NCBI GenBank assembly: GCA_964615935.1
Contig: CAZTTG010000089.1
Location: forward strand, 1-26,875
DNA from: CAZTTG01 sp964615935
Lineage (GTDB): Bacteria > Planctomycetota > UBA1135 > GCA-002686595
Reading direction: 5' to 3'
DNA length: 26,875 nt
Part shown: positions 1 to 8,600 of the stretch, in pieces
Numbering within the stretch: position 1 is the stretch's first letter
Layout of the letters: every line of letters starts with the position of its first letter
Made by a program: the position numbers and the translations under genes
The notes under the pieces: model-generated
Told to the model about the DNA's origin: nothing
Databases searched by the model: none
The model's input: only the letters and a program-made list of their open reading frames with translations

Positions 1-1328
1 GGATCGCCGGGCAGCAGGACGTGGATCAGGTCTCGCTGGCAGGCCTCTCCGTAGATCTCGTTCTCCGTCCACGAGAAGGGGGGATCGTTCTGGTCGCAGA
101 CGTAGAAGGCCTCCTTGGTGACGGCGAAGAACCTCCGCTCCGGCTCCACCGGCACGAGCGGATCGACCAGGACGTTGCGGATGTGCTGCTTCTCGTCGGG
201 GTCGACGCCGATCTGCTCACTCGAGCCGATCCCGACCCCGAACGTGAATGCGTTCGTGACGTCCACATGCTGAACCTGCATCAGCCTCCCGCAGGCCACG
301 TACATGTACCGGCTGCCCGCACCGTCCGCAAAGACGTCCAGGCTGAGGGCCGTGTGGTCGTTGAGCTGGTCGTCCGTGGGATCGTCATCCGGAGTGTACG
401 GGATGGGGTTGAAGTAGACGTAGTCCTTGTCGGGCCCTGGATCGACGTCGAAGGTCGGTTGGTAGCACAGGGGCAGGTCGAGGTCGCACAGCATCACAAG
501 CGCGGCCGATCGATCCTCGATGTCCGTGCCGAATCCTCCAATCATGGAAAGGACGTAGCCCATGAGCTTCCCGTTCTGGTCGATCTGGATGCGTAGCCGG
601 TCCAGATGGCTCACCTCCAGGGCGTTGATCGGATCGCTCGGATCGGTCGCCTGGAAGAAACCGCCCGCCCCCTCGTCGAACAGCTCCCAGGTCGAGGAGA
701 AGTACTCGAAGGGCTGCACGCGGATCACGATGATCCTCTTGGTGGTCAGCACGAACACCCGGTCCTTCGCCGGAGTGCTCCCGCTCCAGACCTTCAGGTC
801 CTTCAGCTCCTCCCACGTTTCGAGGTGGCTGCCGTAGGGCGACCCGCTCGGGGGAGGCGGATCGGGGTACATGTCCCACATGTTCATCCAGTCCACCAGG
901 AGCGGACTGGACGGGCTGTTGGGCGAGGCGTAGCTCTCCCAGTAGAGACCGCTCTCGGTCAGGGTCCAGATCCTCTCCCTGACCTCATCGACCTCGATGG
1001 CGAGGATCTGCTCGTTCACCTCCGGGTCCACGTTGTAGAAGACCACGTCCTCGGAGTGCATGCGCTGGCGATCGGCCGCGCGGATGGCCCAACGCACGCG
1101 GCCCTGGGCCAGCCAGACCCGCGCGGCGTAGGGATCGCCGGTCGCATCCGACTGACCGGCGAGGTCCAGAACCTTGCCGTCCTGGACCTCGGCCACGGTC
1201 GGTAGCTGTACCGCCTGCGCGGTCGCGCTTCGTCCCACGAAGGCGACCGCCAGCAGGCCCGCCGCCAGGAGAGTGATCCGGCCGCGCAGGCGCAGCGCAC
1301 GGATCCTCCCCGTATCGAGTCGCTTCAT
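1..1328 (-). CDS. Secreted protein of unknown function, 3' end missing
   Basis: An open frame runs leftward from an ATG at 1328 to the window edge with no stop, giving 442 codons. The start is supported by GGAGGA a few bases upstream and by an N-terminal signal peptide: basic residues, then a hydrophobic stretch (LLAAGLLAVAFVG), then a cleavage-like ATAQA near residue 38. The mature part is acidic, rich in Asp, Pro and aromatic residues, and has strand-like stretches such as RVFVLTTKRIIVIRV and FFAVTKEAFYVCD. These could be blades of a beta-propeller, but I cannot assign a family. It lies downstream of the S9B peptidase on the same strand, 268 bp away, with a long inverted repeat between them, so it is probably a separate transcript. 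Export is well supported; function is unknown. Confidence 0.8.
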   Translation of the reverse strand, partial: MKRLDTGRIRALRLRGRITLLAAGLLAVAFVGRSATAQAVQLPTVAEVQDGKVLDLAGQSDATGDPYAARVWLAQGRVRWAIRAADRQRMHSEDVVFYNVDPEVNEQILAIEVDEVRERIWTLTESGLYWESYASPNSPSSPLLVDWMNMWDMYPDPPPPSGSPYGSHLETWEELKDLKVWSGSTPAKDRVFVLTTKRIIVIRVQPFEYFSSTWELFDEGAGGFFQATDPSDPINALEVSHLDRLRIQIDQNGKLMGYVLSMIGGFGTDIEDRSAALVMLCDLDLPLCYQPTFDVDPGPDKDYVYFNPIPYTPDDDPTDDQLNDHTALSLDVFADGAGSRYMYVACGRLMQVQHVDVTNAFTFGVGIGSSEQIGVDPDEKQHIRNVLVDPLVPVEPERRFFAVTKEAFYVCDQNDPPFSWTENEIYGEACQRDLIHVLLPGD

Positions 1329-1440
1329 CGTTCCTCCTCCCGGCGGGATGCCCCTGGCGGCGCGGAGGCGCGCGTAGAGGCAGCCCACCCCTCTCCCGGA
1401 TCCCTCCAGCCCTCCCCGGAGTCCGGGGCGCGCCCGCGAG

Positions 1441-1487
1441 CCGTGCGGGCGCCGATCGCCCCGGGAGAACGATCGGGGGCCGCACGG
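1441..1487 (-). terminator. Long GC-rich inverted repeat, possible terminator
   Basis: Arms 1441-1458 and 1470-1487 pair over 18 positions with two mismatches, around an 11-nt loop. The outer stem is CCGTGCGG/CCGCACGG and the inner one contains CGATCG on both sides. It lies about 110 bp after the stop of the S9B peptidase gene and about 113 bp before the start of the next gene on the same strand. No T-run follows on the minus strand, so it is not a classical intrinsic terminator. It could be a mRNA 3' end structure or a leader element for the downstream gene. Confidence 0.35.
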
Positions 1488-1490
1488 TAG

Positions 1491-1502
1491 CCCCCCCCCC
1501 CC
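1491..1502. repeat. C12 homopolymer (G12 on the minus strand)
   Basis: Twelve consecutive C residues lie between the S9B peptidase gene and the next minus-strand gene, four bases from the large inverted repeat at 1441-1487. Such a tract is prone to slippage and to sequencing error. It is outside any coding region, so variation could only affect a leader or 3' region. Confidence 0.85.
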
Positions 1503-1596
1503 TACCCCCGTGCAAGGCGGACCCGAACCCGCAGGGGAGAATCGCTCGAAGCTCCCCAGATCGTCCCACGAATGGGAGGCCGGCAGTCCGCCAACC

Positions 1597-3684
1597 CTAC
1601 CGCTCTTCCGGCTTCAGCACCCGATCCAGGAACTCCCACTTGGCCTGGCTCGAGCCCTTGCCCAGGCCGTGGCCGCCGTCGGGCCAGAAGCGGCTCTCGT
1701 AGGGTTTGCCGGCCTCGTCCAGGGCGGCGATGAGCTGGAAGGCGTTGGTCGGATGCACGTTGTCGTCCACCATCCCGTGCAGGAGGAGCAGCTTGCCCTT
1801 GAAACCCTCCACGTAGGTCATCGCCCGTCCGACGTCGTAGCCCTCGGGGTTGAGTTGCGGCGTGCTCATGTATCTCTCGGTGTAGATCGTGTCGTAGTTG
1901 CGCCAGTCCGAGAGGCCGGCGCCGGCCACGGCCGCCGCGTAGACGTCGGGGTGCTTGAAGATCCCCATGATGGCCATGAAGCCGCCGTAGGAGTGGCCGG
2001 CGATGCCGACGCGATTCCCATCGACGTAGGGCCGCTCGCGCAGGAGGCGCACGGCGTCGGCGTGGTCCTGGATGTCCACGTCGCCCAGCTTGCCGTAGAC
2101 CGCCCCCAGGAACTCCTTGCCGCGGTTGGCGGTCCCGCGGTTGTTGACCTTGACCACCAGGTAGCCGCGCTTGCACTCGTCCCGCTCGGAGGAGACGTAG
2201 CGCATCGAGAACTCGTTCGAGCCGGGCCCGCCGTAGAGCGAGTTCATCAGCGGATAGCTGCGCTCCGGATCGAAGTCCTTCGGCTTGTAGAGGATCCCGT
2301 AGATGTCGAAGCGCCCGTCGCTGGACGGGAAACTGAACATCTCGGCGAGGTCGGCGCGCTCCTCGGGGTTGCTCTCGGCCAGCAGGCAGGCCAGGCTGCC
2401 GTCGGTGCGGTAGAGGGCGGTGCTGGGGGGCGTGTTCACCTCCTCGTAGCGGGCCACCAGCCACTCGCGGTCCGGCGAGAGGTCGAAGCTGGAGTGGTGG
2501 TAGTCCAGGACGGTCACGCGCCGCTCCCCCTCGCCGTCCAGCCCCACCAGGTGGTACTGCAGGTAGTAGGGGTTCTCAGCCGCGCTGTAGGCGGTGTAGC
2601 CTACCAGCCCGGCCTCCTCGTCCACCAGCTGGATGCCGGAGACCTGGAGCTCCGCGGGGGTGAGGTCGCAGTGGAGCCTCCCGTCGAGGTCGCGCAGCTC
2701 GAAGTGGCTGTAGCCCGAGCGCTCCGACCGCCACAGGAAGCGACGCTGGTCCGCGAGGTAGCGCATGGTCGGCCGGTTCGACTGCCAGGTGTCCTGATGC
2801 TCGGCCACGATGGTCCGGCAGTCGCCGCTGTCCAGGTCCAGGGCCAGCACCTTCAGGTCGTGCTGCAGCCGGTCGGTCCAGGAGAGCATCATCAGCGAGC
2901 CGTCGGGCGAGGCCTGGAGGTTGTAGAGGTACTCCTCGGGGCTCCCCCCGACGTCGATCCGGGTGGTCTTCCGGCTGGCCAGGTCGTAGACCCACACCTC
3001 GGCCGCCGGGTTCTGGGCCCCGGCCTTGGGGTAGTACTCGGGATAGTGATCGGTGTTGACCCGCGACCAGCCCGTGATCAGGTGGAAGGGCTCCACGCCG
3101 GTGTTGTCGAAGCGGTAGTAGAGCAGCTTGGTGGAGTCCGGGGTCCACCACATGGCCCGGTTCTGGTCCAGCTCCTCACCGTACACCCAGCTCGCCGTCC
3201 CGTAGGCGATCCGCTGGTTCCCCTCGACGGTCACCGGGACCACCTCGTCGGTCTCCTTGTGCTCCAGCACCACGTTCCAGTCGCGGCAGTGGGCCTCCCA
3301 CTTTCCGTCCGGCGAGTCCACCTGGGTGTACTGGCGCCCCCGCGAGGGACGGCCGACGTAGTCGCCGGTGCTGGCCCCGCGCGCGCCCCGCCTCGACTGG
3401 AAGAAGCGCCGGCGGCGCTCGGCGTCCGGCGCGCTCCGTCCGCCTCGCCCCTCGTCCTCTCCCAGCTCCTCCCGCTCCAGCGTCTCCAGGTCGAGGCGGT
3501 AGCGCCGCCCCTGGTTGGTGAAGGACAGCGTCTCGCCGTCCTCGCTCCACTCGATGCGGGAGACGACGCCCGGCGGGTCGGGCCGGGCGGAGCGGCGGGG
3601 TTCCTGGGCCCGGGACGCCTGGGCCAGGAGGCCGATGAGGAGGAGGGCGAGGAGGGGTGCGTGTCGAGGCATGAGGCGCTCCAT
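1597..3684 (-). CDS. Secreted dipeptidyl peptidase IV-type serine peptidase (S9B)
   Basis: This 695-aa prolyl oligopeptidase-family enzyme should release dipeptides from the N-termini of exported or external peptides. The N-terminus carries a signal peptide (LLALLLIGLLAQASRA). Residues of about 50-450 form the DPP IV-type beta-propeller, including SWVYGEELDQ with the paired Glu (E170, E171) that in DPP IV bind the substrate amino group. The alpha/beta hydrolase domain has the nucleophile motif GHSYGGF (S565), HGMVDDNVH (D640) and GGHGLG (H672), so the triad is complete. Length is close to the usual 700-750 aa. ATG 3684 and ATG 3672 both have a GGAG six bases upstream; I chose the longer form. 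Upstream in-frame codons back to about 4167 lack a signal peptide and overlap the divergent membrane gene, so they are not used. Confidence 0.93.
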   Translation of the reverse strand: MERLMPRHAPLLALLLIGLLAQASRAQEPRRSARPDPPGVVSRIEWSEDGETLSFTNQGRRYRLDLETLEREELGEDEGRGGRSAPDAERRRRFFQSRRGARGASTGDYVGRPSRGRQYTQVDSPDGKWEAHCRDWNVVLEHKETDEVVPVTVEGNQRIAYGTASWVYGEELDQNRAMWWTPDSTKLLYYRFDNTGVEPFHLITGWSRVNTDHYPEYYPKAGAQNPAAEVWVYDLASRKTTRIDVGGSPEEYLYNLQASPDGSLMMLSWTDRLQHDLKVLALDLDSGDCRTIVAEHQDTWQSNRPTMRYLADQRRFLWRSERSGYSHFELRDLDGRLHCDLTPAELQVSGIQLVDEEAGLVGYTAYSAAENPYYLQYHLVGLDGEGERRVTVLDYHHSSFDLSPDREWLVARYEEVNTPPSTALYRTDGSLACLLAESNPEERADLAEMFSFPSSDGRFDIYGILYKPKDFDPERSYPLMNSLYGGPGSNEFSMRYVSSERDECKRGYLVVKVNNRGTANRGKEFLGAVYGKLGDVDIQDHADAVRLLRERPYVDGNRVGIAGHSYGGFMAIMGIFKHPDVYAAAVAGAGLSDWRNYDTIYTERYMSTPQLNPEGYDVGRAMTYVEGFKGKLLLLHGMVDDNVHPTNAFQLIAALDEAGKPYESRFWPDGGHGLGKGSSQAKWEFLDRVLKPEER

Positions 3685-3883
3685 GTCCGGCTCCGCGACG
3701 AGGCCGCGCGATGGGGGGACGGGCGATCCCGACATCATCCGCCACTCCGCGGGGCGATCGAGCCGAGCTACGGAAGATTTGCGCTGGTGCCGGCTGCCGG
3801 GGGCCCGCTCTTGACACGGCCGCGCGCCCGGCGCAGAAGGAGCCGGGCGCGCCGGGAGAGGGCCGCGCCCCCGCTCGATCCCC

Positions 3884-4570
3884 ATGGAGACGTTCGCACC
3901 CTTCGGCTGGATGCACCTCGCGGCCGCGGGGATCTCGGTGGGCGGCTGGCTGATGCTGCTGGCTGGCCTGCGGCCGCGGGTCGGCACGAGCGGGGAGCGG
4001 TCCTTCCGGCGGGTCTTCGGCCTCTCCATCCTGATCGTCAACGGGGGCTGGGCGCTGATCGACCTCGTGCCCGGGGAGCAGCCCCTGGCCGAGTCCCTGC
4101 CCCTGCACCTCTGCGACCTGGCCTGGATGGCGGCCGCCTGGTCCATCCTCTCCGGCGGCCCCCCCACCCGGCTGCGGCACCAGCTCGTCTACTACTGGGG
4201 CCTGGGGCTCACCCCCCTCGGCTATCTGACGCCCAGCCTGCAGGCGGGGCCGGTCCATCTCCACTTCTGGGTCTTCTGGATCGCCCACTGGCAGGTGATG
4301 GCCGCGGCCCTCTGCAACTTGGTGGCCTTCGGGGTGAGGCCGAGCTGGGGCGGATGCCGGCGAAGCGTGGCGGTGACCCTGACGGCGGTCGTTCCGGTGA
4401 CCCTCTTCAACGTCGCCCTCGGGACCTCCTACTTCTTCACCGGCCGCTCCATCCCGGACAATCCCACGCCGCTCGACCTGCTGGGCCCGTGGCCCCTGCG
4501 CGTCCTGTGGATGGTGCTGCTCGTCTCGGCCCTCTTCGCCGCCATGACCCTGCCGGGGCGGCGCCGGTGA
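3884..4570 (+). CDS. TIGR02206/YwaF-type integral membrane protein
   Basis: This 228-aa protein has about six hydrophobic segments and little outside them. It matches my recollection of the TIGR02206 family: LPLHLCDLAW after the second helix, YYWGLGLTPLGYLTP, a His- and Trp-rich helix (HLHFWVFWIAHWQ), and the C-terminal TSYFFTG and LDLLGPWP motifs. The biochemical function of the family is not established. The start follows the hydrophobic onset (METFAPFGWMHLAA); the nearest purine-rich stretch is about 24 bases upstream, so the ribosome site is weak. It is divergent from the S9B peptidase across a 199-bp spacer and ends 7 bp before the stop of the convergent broken sulfotransferase gene. Confidence 0.85.
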   Translation: METFAPFGWMHLAAAGISVGGWLMLLAGLRPRVGTSGERSFRRVFGLSILIVNGGWALIDLVPGEQPLAESLPLHLCDLAWMAAAWSILSGGPPTRLRHQLVYYWGLGLTPLGYLTPSLQAGPVHLHFWVFWIAHWQVMAAALCNLVAFGVRPSWGGCRRSVAVTLTAVVPVTLFNVALGTSYFFTGRSIPDNPTPLDLLGPWPLRVLWMVLLVSALFAAMTLPGRRR

Positions 4571-4577
4571 GGCGGGC

Positions 4578-4960
4578 TCAGAGCTCGCCCGGCTCGGCCA
4601 GCAGGACGCGGTTGGCGGCCCAGGCCAGCGGCCCCTCCCGCGACTGCGGGAGCCAGCTCCTCCAGGCGGAGCGCGGCGCCTCCCGCTCGTAGCCGAAGGC
4701 GTCCAGCACGCCCCCGAGCTTGCGGTTCACCAGCACGATCTCGAAGGGGGTGACGATCGCGCGCCAGCTTCCGCTCGGGGAAGAGGGAGGGGTGGTCGCT
4801 GTGGCGGGAGTAGTACAGCTCCGAGGGCAGCACCAGGAGGTCGGGGTGCCCGTCCAGGAGAGCCAGCGGGAGCGGGGTCCCCGCCTTCATGCAGCCCAGG
4901 ACGAAGACCGGAGGCCGGCAGGGGGGCGGCCCTCCCGACGTCGGCGAATGCGGTGCGCCC
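4578..4960 (-). pseudogene. Sulfotransferase remnant with internal deletion and frameshift
   Basis: Two pieces lie on the minus strand in different frames. The upstream piece (about 4770-4930) reads PVFVLGCMKAGTPLP, then LLDGHPDLLVLPSELYYSRH and SLFPERKLA, which is the N-terminus of a PAPS-dependent sulfotransferase around the 5'-phosphosulfate loop. The downstream piece (4578 to about 4772) reads SWRAIVTPFEIVLVNRKL, GGVLDAFGYE and ends AEPGEL at a TGA. That resembles the C-terminal helix and 'lGY' end of sulfotransferases. The 150-200 residues expected between them are missing, and the frame changes at about 4755-4775. No start codon precedes the first piece. The loop itself reads KAGTP where KSGTT/S is usual. 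The C-terminal assignment is less certain than the N-terminal one. Confidence 0.6.
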
Positions 4961-4974
4961 GTGGCCGCCGAGTC

Positions 4975-5466
4975 TATCCGGAGGCGCGCTCCCCCCCCTT
5001 CCGCCTCTACAAGCACTTCACCCACGAGGGCGGCATCGCCACGCCCTGCATCGCCCACTGGCCCGCCGGGATCCCCCGCCGTCACGCGTGGGAGCGCCGG
5101 CCGGCCCACGTGATGGACGTCATGCCCACCCTGTGCGAGCTCGCCGGGATCGACTACCCCGAGGAGCGCGAGAGCCGGACCCTCCTGCCCCTGGAGGGAA
5201 GGAGCCTCGTTTCGGCCTGGCGGGGAGATCCGCTCCCGGAGCGCGCGCTCGGCTTCGAGCACCAGGGCGCGCGCGCCCTGAGGCAGGGGCCCTGGAAGCT
5301 CGTCTGGGGCCAGCGCATGCCCGAGCCGCCGCGCTGGGAGCTCTACCATCTCGGCCGCGACCCCTGCGAGACGCGGGACCTTGCCGGGCGCCACCCCGAG
5401 CGGGTGCAGGCCATGGCCGCGAGCTGGGAGGCCTGGGCCCGCCGGGTCGGGGTGAAGGGCTTCTGA
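4975..5466 (+). pseudogene. Arylsulfatase, C-terminal fragment
   Basis: About 163 codons ending at TGA 5464-5466 encode the C-terminal part of a formylglycine-type arylsulfatase. Visible landmarks are PFRLYKHFTHEGGIATPCI followed by HWPAGI, then VMDVMPTLCELAG, and the terminal beta-sheet subdomain (GPWKLVWGQ, WELYHLGRDPCETRDLA). The catalytic N-terminal two thirds are absent: the CxPxR site and metal-binding Asp residues that should lie 250-300 codons upstream are not present, and the DNA there is the opposite-strand sulfotransferase remnant. Coding similarity stops near 4975. Without the active-site Cys it cannot work as a sulfatase. The missing 5' ends of both this gene and the divergent sulfotransferase suggest one deletion (or misjoin) removed them together. 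Confidence 0.75.
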
Positions 5467-5509
5467 GCCCGCGGGCGGAGGGGCTCCCTCGCACCCAACA
5501 CGGGTCGAA

Positions 5510-5537
5510 CGGAGCGCTGACGCTTCGCGGCACTCCG
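5510..5537 (+). terminator. Putative intrinsic terminator after the arylsulfatase remnant
   Basis: A hairpin with outer stem CGGAG/CTCCG and inner stem GCTG/CGGC (one mismatch, one G-T pair) lies 43 bp after the sulfatase stop. It is followed by TTCTTA, a short T-rich patch that stands out in this GC-rich DNA. It would separate the remnant from the gene starting at 5656. Confidence 0.45.
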
Positions 5538-5655
5538 TTCTTACGGCTCCCTGCGGCCGGACGCCCATCGAATCGGTCAGACTGAAGGACGGGCCGGGAC
5601 GCAGGCCGCGCCTGGGTCCCCGGCGTCGGTGTGAAACGACCCTCTGGAGGAAACC

Positions 5656-8600
5656 ATGGGCAGGCCGCTCGCGATCCTGACGGCGCTGATCGTTCTTCTC
5701 TGCGCCGGAGCCTGGTGGCTCCTCGACCTGGGCGGAGGTGCCGAGGCCGGGCCCGAGGCTCGGGGGCGCGAACCCGCGAGCTCCGACGGAGCCGCGGGCC
5801 TCGAGGCCCCCGCGCCCGATCTGGAGGAACCGCGAGCGGCCGGTGGTGGGGACGACCGCCGGATCGCACCGGAGGGGAAGGGCCCGGCGGACCACCTCCA
5901 GTGGATCGAGGGGCACCTGTCCGTCCCCCCCGGCAGCCCGCCCGACGACGGCCTCGAGGTGCTGGCCTTCGTCCCGCGCCGCACACCCCTGGACCTGCCG
6001 GCGCTGCAGGAGGAGAGCGAGCCGCGCTGGTGGCGCGACGTCCAGCGCGTCACGGGCATCGACCCCGAGCGGGCCGAGGTCGACGCGGCGGGGCGCTTCC
6101 GGCTCGCGCTGCCGGGCGAGGCCCGCAGCGCGATGCTCCTGCTGGACGGCCGCTACCTCTACCTGCACCGCGGTAGGCTCGTCGAGCTGCCCTGCGGTGA
6201 GCCCGTGGTCCTCGAGCCGGAGCTCGGCGGCTGCCTGCTCGTCCGCTGCGTGCCGCCCGAGTCGGCCGCCGACGGCGGCGCGCCCCTCGTCGGCCTGGAG
6301 CTCGACCTGCGCGGCTACGATCCACAGCGCGCCTTCTCCTTCGAGGGCCTGCACCGCCGCACGGCGATCGCCGACTCGCAGCACCGCGCGGAGTTCCGCG
6401 CGATCCCGGCCCACTACGACTGGTTCCTGCTCGGCGATCCCCCGGTCTACGCGGCGAGCCGCGACGTGGGGATCGGGATCGAGGCGGGCGAGCTCCTGGA
6501 GCGCGACCTGCCCTTCGCCCTCGGCGCCGACTACTCGGGCCGCGCGATCGACGAGGCGGGAGCGCCGGTCGAGGGCGCGCTGGTGTGGATCGCTCCGCCC
6601 GATCGCAGGATGGGATTCGGGCCCGGCACGCGCCGCGAGACCCTCACCGACGCCCGCGGCGCCTTCCGCGTCGCCGGGGCGCGCATCGGGCCGGTGGTGG
6701 TCACCGCCGAGAAGGAAGGCCTCTGCCCCGCGAGGACCGAGACGCTGGTGGGCCGGGCCGGAGGAGCGACCGAGAGCATCGAGCTGCGCCTGGCCTTCGG
6801 CGCCTTCATCGCCGGCCGGGTCCTGCTCCCGGACGGCGGGCTGGCGGCGGACGCGAGGATCGAGCTGGCTCCCAGCGCGCCCGCAGACGAGCCGGCCTGG
6901 GCCGAGGCCCGCAGCTGGAGGGTGGCCGCGGCCGATGCGCGGGGCGCCTTCCGCTTCACCGGCCTGGAGGAGGTCCCCCACGACCTGCTCGCCACCGCCG
7001 GCGCCGAGCCCGTCCGGCTCCAGGCGCGCATGGGTCGGGTGGAGGCGGGCTCGGAGGACGTCGAACTCCGACTGCTCGAGACCGCTGCGCTCTCGGGGAG
7101 GGTCCTCGGCGACGACGGGGAGCCGGTCCCCGCTTTCCGCCTCGAGCTCTGGCCGCGCTCGAAGCCCGACCAGCGCATCGGCGGGGAGCACGAGAGCGCC
7201 GAGGGCCGCTTCGAGGAGGAGGGCCTCTTCGAGGGTCCCTGGTCTCTCGACGTCGAGGCCCGGGGCTGGCTCGCGCCCGAGGGCGGGATGGCCTTCGAGT
7301 TCCCCCCCGCCGAGGGCGAGCTGGAGGTGGTGCTGACGCGCTCGGCGCGGCTGGCGGGGGTCGTGCTGGACGCCGGCGGCGCGCCGGTGGAGAAGGGCGA
7401 GGTGGTCCTCTCGGGCGCCGGCGCGGAGGCGGAGCGCTCGCCGAGCACGCTCGAGGCCGTGCCGGTCGCCGAGACCCGGACCGCCGCCGACGGCAGCTTC
7501 GCGATCGAGGACGTCCGCCCCGGCGTGTACGAGCTGCGCGCGGACCACGCCCGCCACGCGCCCAGCGAGAAGCAGGTGGTGGAGCCCGCGGCCGGCCAGG
7601 CCCTGGACCTGATCGTGTGGCTCCCACGGGGTGGAACCCTCACCGGCGAGATCTACGGAGCCGACGGAGCACCGGACGTCGGCCGCCGGATCAGCGCCTG
7701 GTCGAGCCTGGCCGACGACTCGGCCTCGGCCCGCTCGGACGCGGCCGGACGCTTCGAGATCGCTCCGCTCGCGGCCGGTCCCTACGTCGTGTCCGCGCAG
7801 CCGACGAGGGAGGAGCTGGAGCGAATCCAGCGGGAGGGCTCGGACCTCGTCGAGCTCTCGAAGATCGCCCGGCGGGCGGAGATCGAGGTCGTCGACGGCG
7901 AGAGCGTCCACGTGGTGCTCGGCTCCCCGCCGGCCGACACCATCCGCGTCTTCGGCCAGGTGACCGAGGGGGGCGAGCCGGTCGAGGGCGGCTCGGTCTC
8001 GCTCGTACCCGCGGGCGGGGGCTTCGCCGATCGAATCGACGTGACGGTCGGGGGCGATGGCAGCTACGAGCTCTTCGCCGAGCGGGAAGGAGACGCCGTG
8101 CTCATCTACCAGCGGCAGATCTACCGCACGCCCGCGATCGACTACCCCATCCGGATCCCCCCGAGGAGGGAGCACCGCTTCGACGTCCGCCTGCCCTCCG
8201 GCTCCATCGAGGGCGTGGTGATCGGACCCGGCGGCGCGCCGGCGCCCGGTGTGAGCATCACCCTCACGCGGGACAGCGGCCTGGCGCGGCACACCTTCTA
8301 CGGACCCGCGCGCGGCGGGAGGAGCGGCCCCGACGGGGGCTTCCTCATCACCGGCCTCGAGGCCGGCACCTTCAGCCTGCGCGTCCCCGGGAGGACGATG
8401 CGGCCAAACGTCTCGCACGGCGCGGCGGTGGTGTGCGGCATCGTCGTGGAGGAGGGCCGGCGCACCGGCGACGTCCGCATCCAGCTCGCCGAGCACGGGA
8501 TCCTCGCGGGTCGCGTGCTGGACGCGGCCGGCGAGCCGGTGCCCCAGGCGGCGATCTTCGCGTGGGACGCCGAGGGCCGGGTCCTCCAGTCCCTCACGAT

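Noticed and set aside
3811..3839. TTGACA as a -35 box for the TIGR02206-type gene
   Set aside because: The hexamer is perfect, but no -10-like sequence occurs at 16-18 bp spacing (the site reads CAGAAG), and sigma consensus is poorly known for this lineage.
1510..4692. A 1060-codon open frame on the plus strand
   Set aside because: It lies antisense to the S9B peptidase and then out of frame with the TIGR02206-like gene. It has no recognisable domains and is explained by codon bias of the real genes.
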